DNA of 64,000 nt, from assembly GCF_000373765.1 (NCBI RefSeq), contig NZ_KB892381.1, forward strand, positions 1 through 64,000, given 5' to 3'. Of this stretch, positions 35,012-44,231 are shown piece by piece. Source of the stretch: Legionella shakespearei DSM 23087 (GTDB lineage Bacteria > Pseudomonadota > Gammaproteobacteria > Legionellales > Legionellaceae). Position 1 is the first letter of the stretch; each line of letters begins with the position of its first letter. The notes under the pieces were generated by a model. That model saw only the letters and a program-made list of their open reading frames with translations, had not been told where the DNA came from and searched no databases. A program made the translations under genes and the position numbers.

Positions 35012-36082
35012 TTAATTTATTGGAATAATAACCTGGGCTTCGTCGCATAAGGTTTTAAAGTAATTATAAGACATATAGAAATTGCCTGAATGCCCTGCGC
35101 GAGGGCCCCATGAGTTTCTGATGATTAATAGTCCTTTATGTACTTTTCCTTGAGCATCAACGACAACGGCTTGATCATCATAACCAATAATCAGCATTTG
35201 ATGCCCTCCTGATAGGTCACCTCGTTTGATGCGGTTAGTAATTTCTTTAGTTAAAATCCAGCTATCATGAGCTTTTTGGTAACTTCCCAACGCACCGGCA
35301 TACTTTTGATCGACATCTATTAAGGCTCCAAAGACTATACGATTTCCTTCACGAAGGTGTTTGCGTACTGCTCGTAAAAGGGCTGCCGGGTTATGATTTT
35401 TGCTGAAGGATTGTTCCAGTTCGACTAAATGTTCCCAGGTGGCGTAATGTTCCAAGGGAAAAGAATTGGCGGTGTATTCATTGATAGACATCAGTTTTCC
35501 GGTTTTACCTTCCGTGTTAGTCGGATAGCGTTTTACACCTGCGCAGCCTTCATCATACTGATATTTCTTGGTAACCAGACCATAATGTTGATATTGTTTC
35601 AAAACATCAGGTCCGAAAGTCCCATCCCAACCACTGTTATCAGTCATTTTGTGGCGGTAAAGATAAGAACCTAAACTTAAACTACAGAGTTGGCTAATGT
35701 AATCTCCTTTACCGATTATTGCATCGAGCGCCGCTGTTGTTGCGAAGGTTACACAGCTGCCATGCACGCCTTGATCAAGAGCCGGAGTGCCATTCATTCC
35801 TAAATTAACATAGGGCTCCACTTTAGTGTCATGGAACAGATCTGATTCAAGCAGGGCACTGTCTTCAACACGTTTGGCGAGTACTTTTTTTGCTGCGGGT
35901 GATAAGCGAAGTTGTTGGACAATTACCTTATGCTGTTCTTTTTTAATTGGTGAATAATCCTCATCATCATATTCAATTACTATAGGAATGTTGCCAATGA
36001 TTTCTACAGCACCTGCATAAAGTTGCGCTGATAAGATCAGCGCTCCAGAAACAGCAGTCCATTTACCCAAAATAGTTAACAT
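35012..36082 (-). CDS. Exported papain-like (C1 family) cysteine protease
   Basis: 356 aa with a signal peptide (residues 1-23, ending LYAG). The C1 active site is complete: oxyanion Gln and nucleophile Cys in LDQGVHGSCVTFATTAALDA (the usual CGSCW is HGSCV here), catalytic His in SGGHQMLIIGYDD, and Asn in IIRNSWGPRAGHSGNFYMSY. Residues ~24-85 may be a pro-region. It is probably secreted. AAGGA precedes the ATG. No operon partners. Confidence 0.88.
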   Translation of the reverse strand: MLTILGKWTAVSGALILSAQLYAGAVEIIGNIPIVIEYDDEDYSPIKKEQHKVIVQQLRLSPAAKKVLAKRVEDSALLESDLFHDTKVEPYVNLGMNGTPALDQGVHGSCVTFATTAALDAIIGKGDYISQLCSLSLGSYLYRHKMTDNSGWDGTFGPDVLKQYQHYGLVTKKYQYDEGCAGVKRYPTNTEGKTGKLMSINEYTANSFPLEHYATWEHLVELEQSFSKNHNPAALLRAVRKHLREGNRIVFGALIDVDQKYAGALGSYQKAHDSWILTKEITNRIKRGDLSGGHQMLIIGYDDQAVVVDAQGKVHKGLLIIRNSWGPRAGHSGNFYMSYNYFKTLCDEAQVIIPIN

Positions 36083-36320
36083 TATAATTCCTTTAGTTGT
36101 GTAGATAAAATTGGTCTTACTGATGTTTGGCCAATGCCTGGTTCTCTCTCGAAATTAAATTGTAAATTTATAATACTATGTATCATTATTTTAGAAATCA
36201 ATATTGCTGTAGCACTACACTATGCAGAATTACATATTCCAGATCCTCGTTCTGATACAAGACATCCGGTGGATTTGGTGTCATTTATCCGCTACTCTTC
36301 AAAAGGGTTAATTACAAAAT

Positions 36321-37430
36321 ATGGCCATGAACATAACTGAAATTCATATTGCGCGACTTACCATACCGTTAATTCGTCCCTTCATCACGGCAGTCAGGCG
36401 AACTGAGGCGGTGGATGACGTAGTGGTTATGATTAAAACGGATACTGGCCATACCGGCTATGGTTCCGCGGCATCTACTCCTGCTATTACTGGAGATACT
36501 ACAGAGTCGATTATTACAGCAATTAACCATGTCCTCGGACCGCAATTAATTGGTCGAAGCATTACTGAATTGAATCTGTTGCTGCAAATGAATAACGAGA
36601 ATATTTCTGGTAACTCCTCGGCAAAGGCTGCTATGGACATTGCCTTGCATGATTTATTTGCCCAGCACTGTACTCTTCCCCTTTATCAGGTTCTGGGGGG
36701 AAATAAAAACAGCATTCATTCCTGTATTACCATCAGTGTGAAAGCAATTGATTTGATGGTCAGTGATGCTCTTGAGCTGGTGAAGCAGGGGCATAGCACT
36801 TTAAAAATAAAATTAGGTTTGAACCCTGTTGAAGACATTGAGCGGGTGCGTGCTATTCGCCATGCCGTGGGGAAGCATGTGCCTCTTCTTGTTGATGCCA
36901 ATCAGGGATGGTCCTATCAGGATGCATTGCAGGTAATTCAGGCTTTTAAAGATGAAGATTTGAACATCTCTCTACTGGAGCAACCTGTCAAAGCCCAGGA
37001 TCTAACCCATCTGAAAACAATCAGTGATCAGGTGGATTGTCCCATTATTGCCGATGAAGCCTGTTTTTCCCCTGAAGACGCCTTGCATATTGCCAGGCTT
37101 GATGCCTGTGACGGAATCAATATTAAACTGATGAAGTCAGGGGGCATTCAAAATGCCCAGGCTATTTATAACATAGCCAAAACCGCACACATGAAAATAA
37201 TGGTTGGCTGCATGTTGGAATCACCTATAGGTGTTGCCGCCATTGCCAGTTTTGCTTTAAGCAAGCCTGATATTTATTATGCCGATTTGGATCCGATATA
37301 CCTTATTCGTGACAATTATGTTTTGGGTGGTGTACAACGCCAGGGGAACCAATTAATGCTTTCGGAGAAACCGGGTTTGGGGATAGAGGGATTTAGCCAG
37401 GGATTAAAGCACATAGGAGTCGTTCGCTGA
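36321..37430 (+). CDS. Dipeptide (L-Ala-D/L-Glu type) epimerase, enolase superfamily
   Basis: 369 aa. Catalytic Lys in LKIKLG, metal ligands in VDANQGW, LEQPV and IADEAC, and the second Lys in NIKLMKSGG; the C-terminal MLESPIGVAAIA and DLDP match the dipeptide-epimerase group. It would epimerise L-Ala-D-Glu from murein recycling. Its TGA overlaps the ATG of the transporter by one base, so the two work together. The ribosome binding site is weak; ATG 36327 is an alternative start. Confidence 0.85.
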   Translation: MAMNITEIHIARLTIPLIRPFITAVRRTEAVDDVVVMIKTDTGHTGYGSAASTPAITGDTTESIITAINHVLGPQLIGRSITELNLLLQMNNENISGNSSAKAAMDIALHDLFAQHCTLPLYQVLGGNKNSIHSCITISVKAIDLMVSDALELVKQGHSTLKIKLGLNPVEDIERVRAIRHAVGKHVPLLVDANQGWSYQDALQVIQAFKDEDLNISLLEQPVKAQDLTHLKTISDQVDCPIIADEACFSPEDALHIARLDACDGINIKLMKSGGIQNAQAIYNIAKTAHMKIMVGCMLESPIGVAAIASFALSKPDIYYADLDPIYLIRDNYVLGGVQRQGNQLMLSEKPGLGIEGFSQGLKHIGVVR

Positions 37431-38716
37431 TGTCATTTTATATCCAGCTTGCCAGTTTATTGATTATTGTTCTTTATGTAGTGCTGTTATTTCGTAATGT
37501 GGATCCTTTAATTGCCACGGCAATTTGTGTGGGGCTGGGCTTTTTGTGGAATGGAAGCAGTCCTATAGAGATAGGCGTCTCCATGGCAGAAGCCCTGGGC
37601 TCTTTCATGGCTTTGGTAGGTTTTATTATCATGCTGGGACGAGGTTTGGGTGAAATCTTAACCCATACCCAAGTGAGTCATACTTTAGTGCATCAAATTG
37701 TTCATGGAATAGGGGTGAATACCCAGCGGCGCGCAAAAATTGGCATCGTTTTTTCTTCTTTTGTGATTGTCAGTCTATTGGGAACATTAGCGGGTGGTTT
37801 GGCTATTTTGGCACCGAGCTTACGTCCGGTGGCCGGTTCGGTTGGCTTATCGCGCCCCAGCCTTGCTGTTCTGATGCAGGCATCTGCTGAGGAAGCTTTG
37901 ATTCTCGGGCCATTTGCACCACCTGTTGTCACCTTGCTGGGCATTACGGGTATAAGTTATGGCAGCATGCTGCTTTATGCAGCTCTTCCTGTAGCTTTGG
38001 TTACGTTGGTCACTACCTGGTTTATGGCATCGCGCTTGCAGAAAAAGTATCCTCTTGAACTCTGTGAGGATGAAGACGGTTCTGAACCTTTTACCCCTAA
38101 TAAACAGCAAAAACGCAGTACTGCTCTCTTTTTATTCGCCTTTTTGGCCTGTGTTCTTTATGGTTTATTCAGTCAGGCTAAAACATCCTACGTGATTTTT
38201 GTCATGTTGTTTTTAGCTTTTGTGGCTGGGTTATCGAGCAAATTAAGTGTGAAGGATATTTTTGATTTGCTGGTACAAGGCATGCAAAAAAGTCTGCATT
38301 TATTCTTTCTTTTTATTTTATTTGATCCCTTTATGATTTTGATTCATCAGGCAGGTGGATTTAATGCCTTAACCGAATTATTAACTCCCTTGATTCATAT
38401 GGGGGGCAAACCGGTGTTGTCTCTGTTGATTGGTTTTACTGGTGCCTTCGGTATGCCTGGCGCTTCTGAGGCAACGATTAAGATGCTGCATCAACTGTTT
38501 AGTCCTGCAGTGATCCAGATGCAATTGCCAATGATAAGTTTTGCTTTATGCATGTTGTTTGCCACACGAGTCAGCAATTACGCGTATCCTGGGGCTAATA
38601 TGTTTGCGGCTATGGGTTTTGCGGGAAGTGAAAATGTCAAAGCGATGATCCAGAATGGGTTGGTAGTGACTGCAGTACAGGTTGGCTTTTTGATTGTTTA
38701 TAGTTTGTTTGTATGA
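37430..38716 (+). CDS. Polytopic membrane transporter (GntP/Na+-H+ antiporter-like)
   Basis: 428 aa with about 11-12 transmembrane helices. The pattern (long hydrophobic helices, GTLAGGLAILAPSLRPVAG, GAFGMPGASEATIKMLHQ, a charged loop near residues 200-225) resembles putative H+/gluconate or Na+/H+ transporters. Coupling to the dipeptide epimerase (ATGA overlap) suggests it imports a dipeptide or amino acid. The last 40 codons are duplicated 404 bp downstream. Confidence 0.75.
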   Translation: MSFYIQLASLLIIVLYVVLLFRNVDPLIATAICVGLGFLWNGSSPIEIGVSMAEALGSFMALVGFIIMLGRGLGEILTHTQVSHTLVHQIVHGIGVNTQRRAKIGIVFSSFVIVSLLGTLAGGLAILAPSLRPVAGSVGLSRPSLAVLMQASAEEALILGPFAPPVVTLLGITGISYGSMLLYAALPVALVTLVTTWFMASRLQKKYPLELCEDEDGSEPFTPNKQQKRSTALFLFAFLACVLYGLFSQAKTSYVIFVMLFLAFVAGLSSKLSVKDIFDLLVQGMQKSLHLFFLFILFDPFMILIHQAGGFNALTELLTPLIHMGGKPVLSLLIGFTGAFGMPGASEATIKMLHQLFSPAVIQMQLPMISFALCMLFATRVSNYAYPGANMFAAMGFAGSENVKAMIQNGLVVTAVQVGFLIVYSLFV

Positions 38717-39343
38717 GATTTATAACCTTTCATGAGGCATGAAAAAAGGATGCTCTGTGCCTCAACAAAAATTCCGCTCCCTCACGGTCGCGGCTCGGTT
38801 TTCGTGCACGATGAAGTAGATACGAACGCACGAAAACCGAGCCGCGACCGTGAGGAAGCGGAACAGTTATACTGGCACCATGCCACTTTCAGGAGATCCT
38901 TCACGCCAAAAGACGCGCTCAGGACGACGTGGATCGGATTAAAATATATAAAAAAACTGTAGCCTTGATGCAACACTATCGCTGCATCAAGGCTACACCT
39001 AATATGTTTGCGGCTATGGGCTTTGCGGGAAGTGAAAATGTCAAAGCGATGATCCAGAATGGGTTGGTAGTGACTGCAGTACAGGTTGGCTTTTTGATTG
39101 TTTATAGTGTGTTTGTATGAGATTTATAACCTTTGATGATGCATGAAAAAAAGGATGCTCTGTGCCTCAACAAAAATTCCGCTCCCTCACGGTCGCGGCT
39201 CGGTTTCCGGTGCACGATGAAGTAGATACGAACGCACGAAAACCGAGCCGCGACCGTGAGGAAGCGGAACAGTTATACTGGCACCATGCCGCTTTCAGGA
39301 GATCCTTCACGCAAAAAGACGCGCTCAGGACGACGTGGATCGG
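38597..39343. repeat. 404-bp tandem duplication: gene tail plus C palindrome plus A half-palindrome
   Basis: The sequence from 38597 (AATATGTTTGCGGCTATGGG) recurs from 39001 with few changes, through the transporter stop, the linker GGATGCTCTGTGCCTCAAC, a C palindrome (38772-38862 and 39177-39269) and an A right arm. Copy one also has an H-type REP hairpin at 38959-38996, which sits exactly at the junction. Confidence 0.93.
38999..39120 (+). pseudogene. Orphan C-terminal fragment of the transporter gene
   Basis: Encodes NMFAAMGFAGSENVKAMIQN through FLIVYSVFV and a stop. It differs from the intact tail (FLIVYSLFV) by one residue and has no start or upstream sequence of its own. It arose from the 404-bp duplication. 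Confidence 0.9.
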
Positions 39344-39425
39344 GTAATGGCAAAGATGCGTAGAAGAGCCAGTTGCAAGCAACCGGGCTACGCCAGCAAT
39401 GGGGGGCTCCTTGCCGATTTTTAAA

Positions 39426-39455
39426 TTGACAAATAGAAAAGTATTCCAGCATAAT
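39426..39455 (+). promoter_or_regulatory. Promoter ahead of the TPP riboswitch
   Basis: TTGACA (39426-39431), 18 bp, CATAAT (39450-39455), placing the transcript start just before the aptamer. Confidence 0.65.
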
Positions 39456-39466
39456 GCGTGCGTTAG

Positions 39467-39544
39467 ATGGCGCGGGGTGTCGTACATTCGGCTGAGAAAT
39501 ACCCGTTGAACTTGATCTGGTTCATACCAGCGTAAGAACGCCTT
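39467..39544 (+). promoter_or_regulatory. TPP riboswitch (thi box)
   Basis: All conserved blocks are present in order: GGGGTG, CGGCTGAGAAATACCC, the ACTTGATCTGGTTCATACCA segment and GCGTAAGAACGCC, with closing helix GGCG/CGCC. Binding of thiamine diphosphate should switch off the thi5 gene that starts 92 bp later. Confidence 0.95.
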
Positions 39545-39635
39545 CAAAAAATTGATACTGCATCAGTGTAATGATGCCGTGTCTTTTCCCTTTGCCATCT
39601 CCATTTTTTTCACATTAACATATGGAGTCATGGTT

Positions 39636-40577
39636 ATGTCAGAGTTAAAATCCCGAGTGTCTTTATTGCTCAATTGGTATGCAAATCCTTATCACACTCC
39701 CATTCTGGTGGCGCAAAAACTGGGATTTTATTTACAAGAAGATATAAAACTAGCCATTTTGGAACCATCCGATCCCAGTGATGTGACCGAACTGGTTGGC
39801 TTGGGCGCGGTCGATTTTGGTGTAAAGGCCATGATTCACACGGTCGCAGCCGTTGCTAAAGGATATCCTGTAACCTCAATAGGTACCTTGTTAGATGAAC
39901 CGCCAACGGGTTTGATTGCATTAAAATCGAGTGGTATTCATTCATTTCAGGACATTGTTGGCAAGAGAGTGGGGTACATTGGTGAATTCGGTAAAAAGAT
40001 TATTGATGATTTGGCAAGGCTTGCCGGTATCGCCCCAGAGAGCTATGAAACAATTCGTATTGGCATGAATGTTACCGATGCGATTTGTCGTGGCGTCATT
40101 GATACTGGTATTGGCTTTCTTAATTTTCAGAACGTGGAGCTGGAACATTTAAAAGGCGAAACAGTGTTTTTAAGACTTGATCAATTGGCAGGTCTTGGTT
40201 GCTGTTGTTTTTGTTCGGTTCAGTTTATTGTGCCGAAACATACCTTGGATAATCCCTCATTGGTACAACGATTTCTCCGAGCAACCCAGCGTGGGGCAGC
40301 TTATACAACCGAACATCCGGAAGAAGCTTATGAATTGTTATGTCAGACAAAGCCGCAATTACGTACGCCAATGTACCAACAGATTTTTATGCGCACCTTA
40401 CCCTTTTTCTCAAGGACTTTATTGAACGTAGGCAGGGATTGGAGCAAAGTAGGCCGTTATGCCAGGCATCTCAAGATTATTGATGATCATTTTGCGCTTT
40501 CAACCTGTTATACCAATCAGTTCTTGCCTGAAACACCGTTTGCTGATTTAAAGCCCATTGCTTGTTGTCTGGAATAA
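39636..40577 (+). CDS. thi5: HMP-P synthase, fungal Thi5/NMT1 type
   Basis: 313 aa from ATG 39636 (GGAG 8 nt upstream; upstream ATGs are poorly spaced). It reads very close to yeast Thi5: LLNWYANPYHTPI, ILEPSDPSDVTELVG, DFGVKAMIHT with PLP-Lys64 and the sacrificial His68, GYIGEFGK, and the iron-site CCCFC at 189-193. In yeast this single-turnover enzyme builds HMP-P from its own His and PLP. A Legionella homologue is known to make HMP-P. The TPP riboswitch upstream confirms a thiamine role. It stands alone and supplies the pyrimidine for thiD and thiE. Confidence 0.93.
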   Translation: MSELKSRVSLLLNWYANPYHTPILVAQKLGFYLQEDIKLAILEPSDPSDVTELVGLGAVDFGVKAMIHTVAAVAKGYPVTSIGTLLDEPPTGLIALKSSGIHSFQDIVGKRVGYIGEFGKKIIDDLARLAGIAPESYETIRIGMNVTDAICRGVIDTGIGFLNFQNVELEHLKGETVFLRLDQLAGLGCCCFCSVQFIVPKHTLDNPSLVQRFLRATQRGAAYTTEHPEEAYELLCQTKPQLRTPMYQQIFMRTLPFFSRTLLNVGRDWSKVGRYARHLKIIDDHFALSTCYTNQFLPETPFADLKPIACCLE

Positions 40578-40642
40578 TCCCGGTTGCGAGCAACCGGGCT
40601 ACTCCTCACTCCGATTCGTAGCCCGGTCTGCTTGCAGCCGGG
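40577..40642. repeat. Family B half-palindromes
   Basis: CCCGGTTGCGAGCAACCGGG and then GTAGCCCGGTCTGCTTGCAG lie between convergent genes thi5 and the FG-GAP-like gene. The hairpins may serve as terminator-like structures for both. Confidence 0.8.
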
Positions 40643-40686
40643 AGTGATAGAATTAAAAAACTTAAGTAATTAATTGTCAGCGACAA

Positions 40687-42198
40687 TTAATTACCACTTC
40701 TTTTCCACTCAACCACTTTGTTTGCCTGTAAAGGCACAGGAACGTTAGGTAAATACGCAGGAGTAAACAAGAATGCCATATTCAATGTGAATACTGCAGT
40801 TCCTGTACCGCCATACAATTTATTACCATGAATTTCTGTACCATTTCCGAACATTTGGTAAGCAGAACCATTTTGATCGAACAAGTTCGCATCTTTAGAC
40901 CAATTATTACCATGACGTTCGTAAACCATCACTGCACCTTGTGCTGTCTCGCCATTGGGGCCTGAATGAGCGGGATCACCAACCAGTGCCACTTTATTGC
41001 TCACTGATACGTTGATACCGGTTAACAGTGAATCAGGATCATCAGAAACGAATTTTTTCTTAAATACTAATTTATGCTGGCCATTTACCTTTTCAATGTG
41101 GTACATGTAAGCAGCACCGTGTGGTTTATCAGAGGACAGGTTTTCATAAGGTGCACCAACCAGAACCCATTTATTAGCGAACGCAAGAGAACCACCGAAG
41201 TTATCACCAACCATAATATTAGGATCAGTAACGCCACCGAATACAAAGGATGAAGCAGCCAACAAGCCATTTGCAGGTTGATCACCATGTACTGTATCAA
41301 TATGATTCCATTGGTGTGTATTGGAATTATATTTATAGAGGAATACACTGGAGTTGTGATCCAGTTTCAGGTTTTGCAACGTATCAGTATCACTGATAAC
41401 CGCAAAGTTACCAGCAATTCTGACGCGGCCGCCGAAGCTGCCATTGGTACTGATAGCGACAGGGTGACGCAGGGTTTGCTTTAATACCCATTTATTATTT
41501 TTCATTTCAAAGGAATAAATAGCCCCTGCGTTAATCATTGTACCAGACACGTCAGCAAATTCTTGTCCAGATGCACTCACCAGCAAGCGCTTGCCATTTT
41601 TATCCACATCAAAGTACATTCCAAAAGCAGCCCCTGATTCATGCGATCTGGGTGGAAGTTGAGGGTTTTCCAATGCTGCCGGATCAATAACACTTAACTG
41701 TTCCAATCCAGGTGTTGTGCGGTCAAGCGCTTGTGAAAATTGGTATTGACCTGCATTATTTCTTTTATAAATCTGAATTGAGCCAGTAAAATCCTGATTT
41801 GTTGCTTCATCGGGTTGTCCGTCAGGTCTGTTTGGTCCTATGGGTGTACCAATACCAGACACAAATAACCATTTACCTACTGTTGCCAGGCGGAACACGC
41901 CTAAATGATCACTCCAACCACTGGTAGTCAATACTTGCGAGAATACCCAGGAATTGCCTTGCTTTTTATATACATAAACAGCACCTTCAGCTTGTTTGGC
42001 AGGATCAGGGCGTGCTATAGGGGCAGCAACAAACAGGTAATCACCATTGCTATGTATCACTTGTCCAAAGCTGTCCTGGAACAAAGGAGAACCTGCAATC
42101 GTAGGCGTTACGCTGTTCATTTGTTGATAACTGCCACTGTATGCAAATCCTGAACTTAACGCACAGACCAAACCCAGAGCATGTAGATAATGCTTCAT
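40687..42198 (-). CDS. Exported FG-GAP-like beta-propeller protein
   Basis: 503 aa with signal peptide (residues 1-19, ending FAYS). Repeats of the type FGQVIHSNGDYLFVAAPIA, GGAVYVYKK, FGGSLAFANKWVLVGAPYEN and VALVGDPAH match the FG-GAP/VCBS blade pattern of integrin-alpha-like propellers, about seven in number. Such proteins are secreted and bind ligands or calcium. GGAG precedes the ATG. It is a single gene; function unknown. Confidence 0.75.
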   Translation of the reverse strand: MKHYLHALGLVCALSSGFAYSGSYQQMNSVTPTIAGSPLFQDSFGQVIHSNGDYLFVAAPIARPDPAKQAEGAVYVYKKQGNSWVFSQVLTTSGWSDHLGVFRLATVGKWLFVSGIGTPIGPNRPDGQPDEATNQDFTGSIQIYKRNNAGQYQFSQALDRTTPGLEQLSVIDPAALENPQLPPRSHESGAAFGMYFDVDKNGKRLLVSASGQEFADVSGTMINAGAIYSFEMKNNKWVLKQTLRHPVAISTNGSFGGRVRIAGNFAVISDTDTLQNLKLDHNSSVFLYKYNSNTHQWNHIDTVHGDQPANGLLAASSFVFGGVTDPNIMVGDNFGGSLAFANKWVLVGAPYENLSSDKPHGAAYMYHIEKVNGQHKLVFKKKFVSDDPDSLLTGINVSVSNKVALVGDPAHSGPNGETAQGAVMVYERHGNNWSKDANLFDQNGSAYQMFGNGTEIHGNKLYGGTGTAVFTLNMAFLFTPAYLPNVPVPLQANKVVEWKRSGN

Positions 42199-42458
42199 TG
42201 AATATCTCCGTATAATAAAGTTAAAAAAACTGACTATCCCTATTGTAGTGCTTGCTTAAATCATGGTTGGAATAAAGCAACACAACAAACCGGCTTTTCA
42301 ACCAGTTATGTAGTGTAGTATATGAATTTGAAAAAATTCAATGTCCTGTTTGTGGCGCTAAAGAAGGGAATTGACTGTGTAAAAACAGGAGAAAAGCTTA
42401 TGTTGTCTGATCTGGGATAGGATAAGTAGCTACCAGACTCTCATAGTTTAAATTTATT

Positions 42459-42497
42459 TTGTCCTCTTATAACAAGTAATTGTCCTTTAATAACCGG
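42459..42497 (+). promoter_or_regulatory. Phased direct repeat TTGTC..TATAAC, copy 1
   Basis: TTGTCCTCTTATAAC at 42459 and TTGTCCTTTAATAAC at 42480, period 21 bp. The same paired motif occurs at 47528 and (minus) 50378. Probable activator or response-regulator site. Confidence 0.5.
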
Positions 42498-42507
42498 TGT
42501 ATTTTGG

Positions 42508-42624
42508 AGAAATACAAGAGAGCCGAGCTTTGGAGCTGCTGGAAACCATGGCAAAAAATTCGAATAATCAGGACATTCTGGATTGGGTGTCAGAAAGAGC
42601 CAGACCAGTTATGAGAAACTGGTA
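42508..42624 (+). pseudogene. Possible short coding remnant
   Basis: A frame from GTG near 42499 reads ...ALELLETMAKNSNNQDILDW and VSERARPVMRNW, then TAA. The composition is protein-like, but it has no good start or binding site and no recognised family. The rest of 42199-42730 shows only AT-rich sequence and the phased repeat. Confidence 0.25.
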
Positions 42625-42730
42625 AAAGAGCACTGCTTATTTAGCGCTTATTCAATTCATTTTCTGATTCTCCTTACTATACTTTAGGAGACTAAAGCCC
42701 CAACATCAGAATCAGATAAGGGAATAATAA

Positions 42731-44023
42731 ATGAGCGCTACAATTTACACAGACGCATTATCACGACTTGATGAAGCCTCATCAATAGCTAATATTGATC
42801 CCGAAGCCATTGAACAATTGAAACATGCTAAAGCCTGCCTTGAGGTTGCTGTACCCGTGCGCATGGATGATGGCAGTTTAAACATTTATACGGGTTATCG
42901 TGTGCATTACAATGATGCACGAGGTCCTGCTAAAGGCGGGATTCGTTTTCACCCTGCTGTTACTCTTCCTGAAATACAGACTCTGGCATTTTGGATGACC
43001 CTTAAGTGTGCGGTAGTCGGAGTTCCTTTTGGTGGCGGAAAGGGGGGCATTATTATTGATCCGAAACAATTATCACGCTTGGAGTTGGAACGCTTAAGCC
43101 GAAGTTATATTTCGGCAATTGCTGATTTTATCGGCCCTGATGTGGATATTCCAGCCCCTGATGTTTATACCAACTCGATGATTATGGGGTGGATGATGGA
43201 TGAATACTCTAAAATTGTCCGTCACGATGCGCCGGCTGTGATTACAGGCAAACCCATTCCCCTGGGCGGTAGTCAAGGCCGTGATGATGCAACAGGCCGC
43301 GGTGCGTTTTATTGCATTAAAGAGTTAGAGAAAATAAGGCAATGGCAGGCTAAAGACATGCGCGTTGCCATTCAGGGTTTTGGGAATGCAGGGCAACATA
43401 TCGCCGAATTGTTATATAAGGACGGTTATAAGGTGGTGGCCATCAGTGACTCAAAAGGTGGAATATATAGAACTCAGGGACTCGATGTCCCAAGCATCAT
43501 TCATGTCAAAAACAGTTCCAGACAGGTCAAGGCCGTATATTGCAAAGGGTCAGTCTGTGAATTGGTTGAAGCGACTCATATCAGTAATGAAGAGCTATTG
43601 GAGTTAGATGTTGATATTTTAATTCCAGCCGCACTTGAAAATCAGATCACTTTAAAAAATGCAGCGAACATAAAAGCTCCTGTCATTGTCGAAATTGCCA
43701 ATGGACCGACTACAGTAGATGCTGATTTAATTTTAAAAGAAAAGGGTATTTTAGTCGTACCTGACATTTTAGCAAATGCAGGTGGCGTGACCGTGAGTTA
43801 TTTTGAATGGGTACAAAACAAAACGGGGTACTATTGGGCGTTGGAGAAAATTCATCATCAACTACAGGAAATAATGTCACGAGAATTTACCAATGTGTAC
43901 CAATTAATCGAATTTTATAAAACAGACATGCGCACAGCAGCCTATATTCATGCCTTAAAAAGATATGAAGAGGCTGTAGTTGCTCAAGGTACCCACGGTT
44001 ATTTTAATGGTACTGATTTTTAA
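42731..44023 (+). CDS. Glutamate dehydrogenase (Glu/Leu/Phe/Val dehydrogenase family)
   Basis: 430 aa. The substrate-binding and catalytic lysines lie in GPAKGGIRFHP and TLKCAVVGVPFGGGKGG, the Asp in DIPAPDVYTN, and the dinucleotide fold starts IQGFGNAGQHIAELL. It interconverts glutamate and 2-oxoglutarate plus ammonia, an entry point for amino-acid carbon, which fits a bacterium living on amino acids. NAD preference cannot be settled by eye. AAGGGA precedes the ATG. Confidence 0.92.
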   Translation: MSATIYTDALSRLDEASSIANIDPEAIEQLKHAKACLEVAVPVRMDDGSLNIYTGYRVHYNDARGPAKGGIRFHPAVTLPEIQTLAFWMTLKCAVVGVPFGGGKGGIIIDPKQLSRLELERLSRSYISAIADFIGPDVDIPAPDVYTNSMIMGWMMDEYSKIVRHDAPAVITGKPIPLGGSQGRDDATGRGAFYCIKELEKIRQWQAKDMRVAIQGFGNAGQHIAELLYKDGYKVVAISDSKGGIYRTQGLDVPSIIHVKNSSRQVKAVYCKGSVCELVEATHISNEELLELDVDILIPAALENQITLKNAANIKAPVIVEIANGPTTVDADLILKEKGILVVPDILANAGGVTVSYFEWVQNKTGYYWALEKIHHQLQEIMSREFTNVYQLIEFYKTDMRTAAYIHALKRYEEAVVAQGTHGYFNGTDF

Positions 44024-44052
44024 TAAGGTCATGAGCCGCTAACACAGGCTAA

Positions 44053-44172
44053 ATCCTGGCAGGGTGCGTAGCCCGTATTAGGCGCCAGCCGTAATACGGG
44101 ATCGAATTAGCAATAACCACATTCCCGTATTACGGCTACGCCTAATACGGGCTACACACCCTGCCAGGATTC
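44053..44172. repeat. Family G REP pair with outer arms
   Basis: GTAGCCCGTATTAGGCGCCA at 44068 is mirrored by TACGCCTAATACGGGCTAC ending 44155. Outer arms TCCTGGCAGGGTG and CACCCTGCCAGGA extend the inverted repeat. Confidence 0.88.
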
Positions 44173-44180
44173 AGATTCGC

Positions 44181-44231
44181 CCCGATCCACGCCGTTTCTT
44201 CGCGCAAAAAAGATGCGCTCAGGACGACGTG
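44181..44231. repeat. Truncated family A element overlapping a coding end
   Basis: GATCCACGCCGTTTCTTCGC then CGCGCTCAGGACGACGTGA-like right arm. The last codons and stop of the minus-strand hydrolase (FTSS, TGA) are read from this arm. Confidence 0.8.
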
